DNA from: DLAJ01 sp023663615
Lineage (GTDB): Bacteria; Bacillota; Clostridia; Lachnospirales; Lachnospiraceae
Direction of reading: 5' to 3'
DNA length: 64,000 bases
Assembly: GCA_023663615.1 (NCBI GenBank)
Contig: JAMPHA010000007.1
Location: forward strand, 5,654-69,653
Each line of letters opens with the position of its first letter. The stretch's first letter is position 1. Of the stretch, positions 9,401-17,282 are shown in pieces. The translations under genes and the position numbers were made by a program. The notes under the pieces are model-generated. The model did no database searches, was not told the DNA's origin, and worked only from the letters and a program-made list of their open reading frames with translations.

Positions 9401-9723
9401 AAATCGAAAAGTTATCTAACATGATAAAAGGCTGGTTCATTGGGAATTTCGAGCCGACGCTTTGCAAAACCAACGACGTTGAGGTTGCCGTCAAATCTTA
9501 CAAAGCGGGAGATTATGAAGCGGCACATTATCATAAAATAGCGACCGAGATCACAGTTGTTATTTCGGGCACGGTGAAAATGAGCGGCGTGGAGTATGTC
9601 GCAGGCGATATTGTCGTAATGGAACCGAATGAAACAACGGATTATCTTGCGGTAACGGACAGCATAAATGTTGTTGTAAAAATTCCAGGTGCAAATGATG
9701 ACAAGTATTTAAGGGAGGACTGA
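9397..9723 (+). CDS. Small cupin protein
   Basis: A single-domain cupin of 108 residues. Cupin motif 1 fits exactly: Gly in AGDYE, His-x-His in AHYHK, Glu four residues on, then Gly in VISGTV. This implies one metal site of two His and a Glu. Motif 2 is weaker (AGDIVVMEPN), and the second His region is replaced by TTDY. It overlaps the upstream gene by 4 bases and ends one base before the next. Small cupins in polysaccharide loci can be sugar isomerases or epimerases, or binding proteins; which one applies here is unknown. Confidence 0.8.
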   Translation: MKIEKLSNMIKGWFIGNFEPTLCKTNDVEVAVKSYKAGDYEAAHYHKIATEITVVISGTVKMSGVEYVAGDIVVMEPNETTDYLAVTDSINVVVKIPGANDDKYLRED

Positions 9724-9724
9724 T

Positions 9725-10462
9725 ATGATAAACACTGTAATTCCGATGGCAGGGCGCGGAAGCAGATTTGTAAACGCGGGATATAAACTTCCGAAGCCGT
9801 TGATAGACATAAATGGGAAGCCTATGATTGAGGTGGTCGTCAACAATCTTCGCCCCAACTGCGAACATAGATTTGTTTTCCTGTGCCTTGAGGAGCACAT
9901 AAAGCAGTACGATCTTGAAAGCAAACTGAGTACGATTGCACCAGATTGCGTTATAGTTCCTGTATCTCAGGTGACCGAGGGCGCAGCGTGTACAGTTCTT
10001 CTTGCCGAGAAGTATATAAATAATGATGACAGAATGATGATTGCAAATTCCGATCAGTATGTTGATATTGACATCAATGATTATTTGGAGGTGGAAAATG
10101 GCGTGGACGGTTTGATAATGACTATGACAGCTAATAATCCGAAGTGGAGTTTCATTAGGTATGATAAAAATAATCTTGTTACTGAAGTACGCGAAAAGGT
10201 GGTTATTTCTGAGGAGGCGACTGTCGGTATCTATAATTTTGTGAAGGGTTCTGACTTTGTATACGGTGCGCATGATATGATAGACAAAAAGATTCGCGTC
10301 AATAACGAGTTTTATGTTGCGCCGGTTTATAATCAGCTCATTGAAAGTGGTAAGCGGTTTAAGTTTTACAATATTGGTTCAGAGAATAACGGTATGTATG
10401 GGTTGGGTATACCAGAGGATCTAAGTAAATTTCTCGCAAGTGATCTCTCGAAAAAAATATAG
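9725..10462 (+). CDS. Sugar/polyol-phosphate nucleotidyltransferase (NTP_transferase family)
   Basis: A 245-residue enzyme expected to join a phosphorylated sugar or polyol to a nucleotide to give an NDP-activated donor. It keeps the signature that its paralog at 8663 has lost: IPMAGRGSRF (G-x-G-x-R), then KLPKPLIDINGKPM with the catalytic Lys, NSDQ in the middle as the metal-side motif, and FYVAPVYN near the end. The start ATG follows AGGGAGGAC. It is the last gene of the AT-rich block. The nucleotide (CTP, UTP or GTP) and substrate cannot be decided from sequence; the family includes CDP-choline- and heptose-type enzymes. Confidence 0.83.
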   Translation: MINTVIPMAGRGSRFVNAGYKLPKPLIDINGKPMIEVVVNNLRPNCEHRFVFLCLEEHIKQYDLESKLSTIAPDCVIVPVSQVTEGAACTVLLAEKYINNDDRMMIANSDQYVDIDINDYLEVENGVDGLIMTMTANNPKWSFIRYDKNNLVTEVREKVVISEEATVGIYNFVKGSDFVYGAHDMIDKKIRVNNEFYVAPVYNQLIESGKRFKFYNIGSENNGMYGLGIPEDLSKFLASDLSKKI

Positions 10463-10566
10463 AGAGAAATTCGATGATAATAACACGGAAAACAATAAAT
10501 TTGCTTAACAAAAGTTGTGTTTACAACATGGGAAATGGAACAAATAGGTCGTAACTGGAGGATAGT

Positions 10567-11655
10567 GTGAAGTCAAAAGCGTGTCTGCATGTGGATTTAC
10601 AAGTTTTTGAATGCAGTGGAACGGAGATTTCAATGAGAAACGACGTTATCATAGCGGTTAACATATGCACTTATCAGAGAATGCAGCAGGTACATAAAAA
10701 TTTAGAAAAAATCTGTCACTCTGCTTTTTTTGATAAAAAAGCGGAAGGATATTATGGACGACTGCATGTGTTTATCACAGATAATGCAGGAGAATGGGAG
10801 GAGAGTGAAAACACGTTTATCCATATCAGAAGAAATCCGTCGGGAAACACTGGCGGATCAGGGGGATTTCAGTATGGGGTCATGTCGATTAGGGCATATC
10901 CGATTAGGTTTTCCCATGTTCTTTTTATGGATGACGATGTGGAATTTGAATTGGAAAGCTTTTATCTATTATTTGAATTTTTGCGTTCTGTGGAGAAGGA
11001 AAACATGGAGCGTCCGATTGCAGGAAGAATGTTCTGTGCGGATGAGCCTGAAGTGCAGTATACAGCAGCGGAAGTTTGGAATGGAGGTGATATACAGCAT
11101 ATCGGGTTTCGGAAAAGCATAAAAGAAGTAGAAAAGGAGCCGGATGTCGAGTATTGTGCCGGAGCGGATTATGGAGGATGGTGGTTTTGTTGTTTCCCAT
11201 ATAGTTTTGTTGCAGAAAATGATATTATGCCCTTTTTTATTCACTGCGATGATGTAGAATATGGTCTGCGGTGCGGAAAGAAGCCGATCATTTTGAAGGG
11301 AGTGCAGGTTTGGCACAAGACGTATGAGTATCGGCAGAAGCCAATTATTCATTATTATGATACGAGGAATCCGCTGTTTGTGAACGAAAAGTATGCTCTG
11401 CTTCCTGAACCACAGAAAATGCTTGAATCATGGAAAAGGAAGATCACTCGGTTCCATATAAAAGGGGATTATGCATCCGAATATTATGCGATTAAGGGAA
11501 TGGGGGATTTTCTAAAGGGGGTCAATTGGTTGTATGCGATTGACCCAGAAAGAAAACATAAACGTTTGCAAAAAGCCCAAATTCACAAATACAAAAATGC
11601 GATATTATGGCGTGTTACAGAGAGAAAATTAAGGAAGAAATATCATATTCTGTGA
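10567..11655 (+). CDS. GlfT2-like galactofuranosyltransferase (GT2), GT-A domain only
   Basis: A glycosyltransferase resembling GlfT2, the processive galactofuranosyltransferase. Key parts visible in order: VNICTYQR, FITDNAGE, NTGGSGGFQYG, MDDDVEF (metal-binding DDD), GGWWFCCFP, FFIHCDDVEYGLR and VWHKTYE with the late His. GlfT2 proteins normally carry a beta-sandwich domain of some 150 residues before the GT-A fold; this one has only about 25 residues there. The start is GTG 10567 with GGAGG about 5 bases upstream; no coding extension is seen in the 104 bp before it. Base composition is closer to the core genome than that of the block upstream. Confidence 0.78.
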   Translation: MKSKACLHVDLQVFECSGTEISMRNDVIIAVNICTYQRMQQVHKNLEKICHSAFFDKKAEGYYGRLHVFITDNAGEWEESENTFIHIRRNPSGNTGGSGGFQYGVMSIRAYPIRFSHVLFMDDDVEFELESFYLLFEFLRSVEKENMERPIAGRMFCADEPEVQYTAAEVWNGGDIQHIGFRKSIKEVEKEPDVEYCAGADYGGWWFCCFPYSFVAENDIMPFFIHCDDVEYGLRCGKKPIILKGVQVWHKTYEYRQKPIIHYYDTRNPLFVNEKYALLPEPQKMLESWKRKITRFHIKGDYASEYYAIKGMGDFLKGVNWLYAIDPERKHKRLQKAQIHKYKNAILWRVTERKLRKKYHIL

Positions 11656-11696
11656 GGGGGGTTGAAAGCATACATTATCGCTTTAAGATCAGACGC

Positions 11697-11740
11697 CCGG
11701 ACTGCCTGCCGTGTCCTGTTGCGAGCGCCGTCTGCTTTAG
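11697..11740 (-). pseudogene. Decayed fragment of an Rpn-type nuclease gene
   Basis: About 44 bp that closely match part of the intact nuclease gene at 12285-12327 in the same orientation (shared CCGGACTGCCTG, GTTGCGAG and CCGTCTGC, with scattered mismatches). It is a remnant of a second, related gene that once lay downstream of the intact copy. Confidence 0.6.
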
Positions 11741-11762
11741 ATAGGACATGGACAGACGGCGC
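11725..11762. terminator. Hairpin downstream of the GlfT2-like gene
   Basis: A perfect 10-bp inverted repeat (GCGCCGTCTG ... CAGACGGCGC) with an 18-base loop, followed about 13 bases later by TTTTTCTT. It could stop transcription from either side between two convergent genes. Confidence 0.4.
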
Positions 11763-11818
11763 TTGTCAGGGAATGTTTTTCTTGGCTATTGACAGATATT
11801 CACGGCTGGAAAGATACC

Positions 11819-12850
11819 CTAATCCTTGTGCGACAGCGCTTCGATCTGTGCCCGTAGCAGTGCTAACTCCGCAGCCTGCTCAGCGATCGTGTTATCCTTT
11901 TCAGAGATAATACTGTCCTTTTCAGTAAGGGCGTTGTCTTTTTTGACGAGAGCGCTGCCCATTTCAGCGAGAGCGCTATCCTTTTCAGCGAGAGCGTTTG
12001 CCTGTTCGGCGAGAGCGTTTGCCTGTTCGGCGAAGGCTTTTTCTTTCTCTGCGAAGGCTTTGTCCAATTCCGCATATTTTTTCTCGCGCTCCGCCTCCCG
12101 CTCCTGCCTGCGCTTCTCGACCGCCTCCGCCTCCATCCTGCGGCGGCACTGCTCGGCGACCTCCCGGTTCTCGGAGAGCAGGTAGATGGCGTCGGATACT
12201 TTTTGAAACAGAATGTCTTCTTCGGCTAACATTTGAAATTCCTCCCATGTGGTGGCTTTGAAAGCGGCAGCCCATTTAGTCAGTCCGGACTGCCTGTCGT
12301 GTTCGGTTGCGAGTTCCGTCTGCGTCAGGTTCAACACCGACAGGCGGAATTTATGGCTGAATATTTCATGCGTTGTCTCGTTTGCCATATAGTAATGGCT
12401 GTAAAACTGTTCCTGCACATGCGGCGGACCGAAGTTCAGAATGCCGATGTGGTGGGCGGGCTTCACGGAGAGATAGTCCGCGCCCGTCTCAAGGTTGTTA
12501 AAGGTTCTGCACAGATAGTACAGGGAGCGCTCCGCCCAGTCTCCCTCGTTCCTGACCTGCATCTCTAAGTTGATGAGCCTGTCATCGTTTAAGAGGAGCC
12601 GGATGTCGAGGATCGTGTCCTTGCTTTCGACAGTGTCGCCAGGGACAAGGGTGTTCGTGATTTTGACGGTGCAGATGTCATCCGGCTTTAAGTCGAGCAG
12701 GCTGCACAGCAGGGGGTGCAGGATGTCCGGATACAACTGGAATACGACCTTGAACATGTAATCATTTGTGAGTGTGACGGGCAGCGGACCGGTCCGTTCG
12801 GATAACGAAAGATACGGTGACGGGGGAAGAAAAGATGTGTTCTGGGACAT
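11819..12850 (-). CDS. Rpn-type PD-(D/E)XK nuclease/putative transposase with coiled-coil tail
   Basis: A 343-residue protein of the Rpn recombination-promoting nuclease family. The N-terminal half has the family start (LTNDYMFKVVF) and a PD-(D/E)XK core: DTILDIRLLLND followed by INLEMQVRN (E-x-Q). The C-terminal part is Glu/Lys/Arg-rich and then a run of seven-residue repeats of the type EKDSALA, a predicted coiled coil coded by near-identical 21-bp units (about 11850-12070). Start at 12850 is chosen for the AGGAGG 7 bases upstream on this strand; the frame stays open to 13099 without another ribosome site. A remnant of a related gene lies downstream. Confidence 0.82.
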   Translation of the reverse strand: MSQNTSFLPPSPYLSLSERTGPLPVTLTNDYMFKVVFQLYPDILHPLLCSLLDLKPDDICTVKITNTLVPGDTVESKDTILDIRLLLNDDRLINLEMQVRNEGDWAERSLYYLCRTFNNLETGADYLSVKPAHHIGILNFGPPHVQEQFYSHYYMANETTHEIFSHKFRLSVLNLTQTELATEHDRQSGLTKWAAAFKATTWEEFQMLAEEDILFQKVSDAIYLLSENREVAEQCRRRMEAEAVEKRRQEREAEREKKYAELDKAFAEKEKAFAEQANALAEQANALAEKDSALAEMGSALVKKDNALTEKDSIISEKDNTIAEQAAELALLRAQIEALSHKD

Positions 12851-13307
12851 AGGAGTCCTCCTTTCAAGAAGTGAGTGGATAGACGGGAACAGAATGCGGA
12901 TACCGGTCTTAAAGCCGGAGCAGCCGCGGCGCCGTCCGTGATGTTTTGCGAAAGCCGCAGGCTGTCGCAGGATAGAAGTGAGATAAGAATGCGGGGCAGA
13001 ACGCGCCGCATGGAAAAGAACCCACAGCCGTATGTCCGTGACACGGACAATCCGAATAAGGACAGTGTAGCAGGGGTTCTGCAATGTGGCAATATACACT
13101 TTTCACAAAGATTACGGGGAGAAAAAGGGCGGATGATGAAGAGAAAAGTCCGGCATTTTGAACAGAAAATGCGGGATAAATTGTGCGGTTTGCGAATAAA
13201 ATGCGCTTTGTCGCGCCGATGGAGAGAGTTTGGCGAGAAAATGAATGTCATTTGACGCAAAAAGACAGCGCTATTTTGCACAAATACCGAAAAAGTGAGG
13301 GCAGGCT
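12851..13307. other. 457-bp intergenic stretch, no gene supported
   Basis: Lies between the divergent Rpn-type nuclease and HAD-type genes. Open frames here (for example 12875-13255, plus strand) have no ribosome site and a composition unlike the neighbouring proteins. It probably holds two divergent promoters, but no clear -35/-10 pair was found. Confidence 0.5.
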
Positions 13308-15380
13308 ATGCGTATGACACTCTATCAAGTATTGGTGAACCGAAAAGACGGGATAAGAGAGCGTTATCACCGGATGCATGACGGTGCCGTGGGAATCAGA
13401 AGAATTGTTTCGTGGGGCTGGCTTTTGTGGCTCAACCTTTGTTATTATTTATTTTTTTGCCGATTTTTGGGAAAGTCTGTAAAAACGATGATGTATGAGG
13501 AAAAGAGGATTCCGCTGAAAAAAAGCGAGTCGGAAATTGCCTGTGAGAAATGTGATGCGGACGGTTACGCGGCACGCCTGATGCAGTATGACCTGATTTC
13601 GTTCGACCTTTTTGATACGCTGATATTTCGTCCGTTTTCTGCGCCGGGGGATCTGTTTTTTTTGCTGGGCGAAAAATTAAATTTCCCGGATTTCAAACGG
13701 ATACGCATGGAGTCAGAGACACTGGCGAGAGCGGAAAAGCATGAGGAGAGCGGGTCCTGGGAGGTGAATCTGGATGAGATATGGAGCGTGATAGAGCGGG
13801 AGACAGGACTTTCAGCCGCAGCGGGCGCGCGTCTGGAATGCGAACTGGAGCTGGAATTGGATTATGCCAATCCGTTCATGCGTGATGTGTTCGGGCGGCT
13901 GTGTGAAAACGGGAAGCCGATCGTCATATTGTCCGATATGTATCTGCCGGAGCAATTTCTTGAACGGCTGCTGATAAAAAGCGGGTATCACAATGTGATT
14001 AAGGTTTTTGTTTCAAGCAGCTATCGGAAAAGCAAATGGGACGGAACGCTGTTTTCTGCTGCAAAAGAAGAACTTCAAAAGAAGTTCGGAGAGGAAATCC
14101 GCCTGATCCATGTCGGAGATCATCTGCACAGCGATGTGAAAATGGCAAAAAAGCACGGTTTTGCGGCATTGCATTATCCGAATGCGGATTCGTCAGGGAT
14201 GATATATCGCGCGCAGGATATGTCGGCGTTGGTCGGGGGAGCATACCGGGGAATTGTTGATCATCATCTGCATACGGGATGGAAGCGTTATTCCATGGAA
14301 TATGAATACGGTTATGTTTATGGCGGAATCTTTGCGCTCGGATACTGCACTTTCCTGCATGAGTATGTAAAAAAGAATCAGATTGACAGATTGTTGTTTT
14401 TTTCCCGCGACGGTGATGTTCTGAAGAAGGTTTATGACATGCTTTATCCGGGCGGACAAACCTGTTATGTGTACTGGTCGAGGGCGGCGGCGCTGAAATT
14501 GACGGCGGACGAGAATCGCTATGATTTCTTTCGGCGTTTTTTGTATCATAAGGTGAACAAAAAGAAAAACATAAGGCAGATTTTGCGTGAGATGGAGTTG
14601 GAGCCGCTGTTGACGGGGAATGGAGAAAAAGCGGAAGAGCTGCTGACGGATAAGAATGTCGGAGAACTGAAGCGCTTTCTTCTGCGGCATTGGGATGAGA
14701 TTTTGGCGGTATATCAGGAGCAGCGTGAGGCGGCGAAACGATATTATGCGCAGATCCTTGACGGATGCGGCAGGGCGGCGGCAGTGGATATTGGCTGGGC
14801 AGGCAGCGGGTATATGGCGCTGCGCACGCTTGTAGAGGATGTGTGGAAGTTTCCGTGCAGGCTCACGGGAATTCTTGCGGGCACGAATACCTTACAGAAT
14901 GCGGAGCCGGATATTGCCGAGCCGCAGATACAGTCGGGCAGGCTGGTGAGCTATTTGTTTTCACAGGCGCATAACCGGGATTTGCTGAAAAAGCATGATC
15001 CGGGCAGGGATGACAATGTTTACTGGGAGCTCTTAACGGCGTCTCCGACAAGACAGTTTTTAGGTTTTGCTCTTTCTGAAAGCGGGGAGCGCGGGGACGA
15101 CGGGCGGCAGGGTCTGGGGATTACCCTGCGTTTCGGCAATGCGCCTGCAAATCAGGCGGGATGCGTACAGATTCAAAACGGCATTATGGATTTTGTAAAA
15201 GAATATCGACAGCGGTTTTCGGCGTATCCGTACATGTATGCGGTCAGCGGCAGGGACGCATATGCGCCGATGCTGGCGGCGGAGGGAAATCACGGACGAT
15301 ACCTGCGGCAGATCGCGGGGCGTTTTGGGATGGAGATTGAGGTTTCGTGTGAGGGTGAGATCGTATGCCGGAGTATGTAA
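13308..15380 (+). CDS. Large HAD-superfamily hydrolase of polysaccharide loci (COG5610-like)
   Basis: A 690-residue protein. After a hydrophobic N-terminal stretch (about residues 42-65, WGWLLWLNLCYYLFFC) comes a HAD domain beginning ISFDLFDTLIFRP, where the two Asp of D-x-F-D-T are the expected nucleophile and acid/base. ILSDMYLP (motif II), SSYRKSKWDG (motif III Lys) and HVGDHLHSDV (motif IV) follow. The remaining 400 residues include a second region starting FFSRDGD and VDIGWAGSGY, typical of this family. Such proteins are found in capsule and glycan clusters; the substrate is unknown. ATG 13308 is preceded by GAGGGCAGGCT. Its stop overlaps the VanZ start by 16 bases. Confidence 0.78.
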   Translation: MRMTLYQVLVNRKDGIRERYHRMHDGAVGIRRIVSWGWLLWLNLCYYLFFCRFLGKSVKTMMYEEKRIPLKKSESEIACEKCDADGYAARLMQYDLISFDLFDTLIFRPFSAPGDLFFLLGEKLNFPDFKRIRMESETLARAEKHEESGSWEVNLDEIWSVIERETGLSAAAGARLECELELELDYANPFMRDVFGRLCENGKPIVILSDMYLPEQFLERLLIKSGYHNVIKVFVSSSYRKSKWDGTLFSAAKEELQKKFGEEIRLIHVGDHLHSDVKMAKKHGFAALHYPNADSSGMIYRAQDMSALVGGAYRGIVDHHLHTGWKRYSMEYEYGYVYGGIFALGYCTFLHEYVKKNQIDRLLFFSRDGDVLKKVYDMLYPGGQTCYVYWSRAAALKLTADENRYDFFRRFLYHKVNKKKNIRQILREMELEPLLTGNGEKAEELLTDKNVGELKRFLLRHWDEILAVYQEQREAAKRYYAQILDGCGRAAAVDIGWAGSGYMALRTLVEDVWKFPCRLTGILAGTNTLQNAEPDIAEPQIQSGRLVSYLFSQAHNRDLLKKHDPGRDDNVYWELLTASPTRQFLGFALSESGERGDDGRQGLGITLRFGNAPANQAGCVQIQNGIMDFVKEYRQRFSAYPYMYAVSGRDAYAPMLAAEGNHGRYLRQIAGRFGMEIEVSCEGEIVCRSM

Positions 15381-15919
15381 TCTTATTTACAAAAGAATTA
15401 TTTGGATATATAGAGCATTATGGTTTGACTGCGGTGGTCATTGGCGTGACCGGCGGCGTCATCTTTGTATCTGCCTCGATTTCGCATGGGTACCGGCGCG
15501 GCAGAAGGGCAGAGGGAAAGCGTTTATTTGAGCGGGGGCTGCTGATCGCCCTGTTTTTGTCGTATTTGGCGATGCTTTTGGCGATCACGATCTTTTCGAG
15601 GGAACCGGGGAGCATTACGGCGGTGAATTTAAGATTATTTGATACGTTTCATTATAAGCGCTTCACAGTGGAAAATGTGCTGCTGTTTGTACCGTTTGGT
15701 TTTCTTTATTATTTTTTATTCCATGAAAAATGGAGGCGCGTATATCTTGCGGGAACGACGGGGATGCTTGTGAGCGTCGGTATTGAAATCACACAATACA
15801 TGACAAGCCGCGGCGGAGCGGAGCTGGATGATATTTTGACCAATACGGCGGGAATGCTCTGCGGATATGCCTTTGCGGCACTGATGCGCTATGCATGGGG
15901 GAAGGAAGCGGACGGGTAG
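15365..15919 (+). CDS. VanZ family membrane protein
   Basis: A 184-residue membrane protein of the VanZ family, named for the teicoplanin-resistance gene but widespread in Firmicutes. Hydrophobic segments lie near residues 15-35, 55-75, 105-125 and 155-175. Family features include the TIFSREPGS loop, NVLLFVPFGFLYY, and GIEITQYMTSRGGAELDDILTNTAG near the end. The start ATG lies inside the end of the upstream HAD-type gene, with GAGGGTGAG before it, so the two are coupled. A decayed copy of its 3' part lies at 17283-17365. Confidence 0.87.
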   Translation: MPEYVILFTKELFGYIEHYGLTAVVIGVTGGVIFVSASISHGYRRGRRAEGKRLFERGLLIALFLSYLAMLLAITIFSREPGSITAVNLRLFDTFHYKRFTVENVLLFVPFGFLYYFLFHEKWRRVYLAGTTGMLVSVGIEITQYMTSRGGAELDDILTNTAGMLCGYAFAALMRYAWGKEADG

Positions 15920-15946
15920 AATTTGTATATTATTCCTAAAATAGTC

Positions 15947-15975
15947 TTGACGTAGGGTATAAATCTTTGTATAAT
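15947..15975 (+). promoter_or_regulatory. Strong sigma-A promoter candidate in a long intergenic gap
   Basis: TTGACG, 17-bp spacer, TATAAT. It fires into the 350-bp stretch ahead of the second Rpn-type nuclease gene, giving a long untranslated leader or a separate small RNA. Confidence 0.6.
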
Positions 15976-16145
15976 CAGCACAAAGCATATATTCTTTGAC
16001 GGAGTTGTTCAAGGCTGTCTTATGCGCATTCGGGATTTATGCGGCATCCGGTGCGGGTACTCAGATTCCAAATGCGATTAGCCAATCTTTGGGCAATCCG
16101 TGTCAGACGGCGCTCTGCCGTTTCTTAAAAGATGGGAAATTTCGT
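15976..16145 (+). other. Transcribed gap after the promoter, function unclear
   Basis: A protein-like frame can be read from about 15998 to 16153 but lacks a credible start and ribosome site. A small hairpin (ACGGC/GCCGT near 16110) is present. It could be an RNA leader or the residue of a lost gene. Confidence 0.3.
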
Positions 16146-16200
16146 GACCTGTGAAGAATTGCGTGATCAATTCTTCGAAAGGACGCGAAGCATCCTTTTT
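16146..16200. repeat. Degenerate copy of the modular hairpin repeat
   Basis: Matches 36425-36480 closely (CCTGTGAAGAATTGCGT, CAATTCTTCGAAAGGACGC, run of T). Stem 1 is GAATTG/CAATTC; stem 2 has one mismatch, so it is partly decayed. Confidence 0.65.
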
Positions 16201-16262
16201 ATGCCGATCAGAACAGGCATTCTTTTGTAATCTATGCTTTTATCCACAACCAATTAGAAAGG

Positions 16263-16326
16263 CATAGTGCACGAAAGAAAAAGGGGCGGGCAGCCTCCTG
16301 TTTTCCTGCACTATGGGAACAGGAGG
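16263..16326 (+). promoter_or_regulatory. Hairpin/pseudoknot masking the ribosome site of the second Rpn-type nuclease gene
   Basis: CCTCCTGTT (16294-16302) pairs perfectly with AACAGGAGG (16318-16326), burying the AGGAGG that serves ATG 16333. In addition CATAGTGC (16263-16270) can pair with GCACTATG (16308-16315) in the loop, as a pseudoknot or a competing stem. Masked ribosome sites are known for transposase genes, where they block translation of read-through transcripts. Confidence 0.6.
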
Positions 16327-16332
16327 AAACGA

Positions 16333-17274
16333 ATGAGAAATGTAAGGAAACTGGAAGAACTGAACTTAGTAGATGACTTTCTGGCAAACAGCCTGACAAG
16401 TCATGCGGTGTACGGGGAGCCTGCGGCGCGGTGCATCCTCGAATGCATCTTAGGCAGGAAGATCGGAAAGCTGAAAGTCACCCCACAGCGCGCCGTACCG
16501 GGTGAGGACACGGACAAACACGGCATCCGGATGGATGTGTATCTTGACGAGGAAGACGGGGAACTCTTTGACCTAGAACCCGACAACAACGGCGGAGAGA
16601 ATGACGTTGCGTCGCTCCCGAAACGGGTGCGGTTCTACCATGCGAAACTGGATGCGGGCTGCCTGAAAGCAGGTGTGGAGTATGCGGAGTTACGGAATGT
16701 GATCGTGATCTTTATCACGACGTATGATCCGTTTGGCTTGGACCGGATGGTTTACACGGTCAAGAGCGGCTGCATTGAGGTTCCGGAACTGCCGTATGAG
16801 GACGGGGCGCGGACGATTTTTCTTTATACGAAAGGAACCGAAGGAAATCCGCCGGAAGACCTGCGGGAGCTTCTATACTACATGGAGCACACGTCAAAGG
16901 AGAATGCCAAAACAGAACGTTTGCAAGAGCTGCACGAAATGGTGACGGCGGTGAAGCGTGACGGAGAGGTAGGGCTGAATTATATGAAGAGTTATGAGAT
17001 TGAACAGCGGAGATGGAAAGAGGGACGAGAAGAAGGGATAGAAGAAGGACGGGAGCAGGGACTTGCTGAGGGAAAAGCGGCAGGTCTTGCCGAGGGACGG
17101 ATACAGGCGAAGATCAGCGACATTCTCGACCTGCTTGAAGAGTTGGGCGACGTTCCGCCTGCTCTGCGGGAAACCATCTCTGCGCAGGAAGATGAAGCAA
17201 TCCTCCGCACATGGCATAAGCTGGCGGCGAAAGCGGAGAGTATTGAAGATTTTTTGAAATGCCTGGAGGCATAG
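16333..17274 (+). CDS. Rpn-type PD-(D/E)XK nuclease family protein
   Basis: A 313-residue member of the PD-(D/E)XK nuclease/transposase family. N-terminal NLVDDFLANSL, then GIRMDVYLDEEDGELFDLEPDN, where the Asp and the Glu form the nuclease core, although the usual Q or K after the Glu is replaced (E-P-D). A helical, KR-rich middle is followed by a C-terminal run of EGREEG and AEGKAAG repeats, common in this family. ATG 16333 is chosen for the AGGAGG 6 bases upstream; the frame is open to 16267 without a better site. The gene is followed by a fragment of a vanZ gene, so it may have arrived by insertion or recombination. Confidence 0.8.
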   Translation: MRNVRKLEELNLVDDFLANSLTSHAVYGEPAARCILECILGRKIGKLKVTPQRAVPGEDTDKHGIRMDVYLDEEDGELFDLEPDNNGGENDVASLPKRVRFYHAKLDAGCLKAGVEYAELRNVIVIFITTYDPFGLDRMVYTVKSGCIEVPELPYEDGARTIFLYTKGTEGNPPEDLRELLYYMEHTSKENAKTERLQELHEMVTAVKRDGEVGLNYMKSYEIEQRRWKEGREEGIEEGREQGLAEGKAAGLAEGRIQAKISDILDLLEELGDVPPALRETISAQEDEAILRTWHKLAAKAESIEDFLKCLEA

Positions 17275-17282
17275 AGAGGCAA

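Noticed and set aside
12875..13255. Open frame of 126 codons ahead of the large HAD-type gene
   Set aside because: No ribosome site, Arg-rich composition unlike real proteins here, and it spans the divergent promoter gap.
15998..16153. Protein-like frame in the gap after the strong promoter
   Set aside because: Only TTG-type starts without a ribosome site, and the frame stops inside a decayed repeat; kept as an untranslated stretch.
11819..17274. Composite transposon bounded by the two Rpn-type nuclease genes
   Set aside because: The two genes face each other's backs but share little sequence, and no terminal inverted repeats or target duplications were found.
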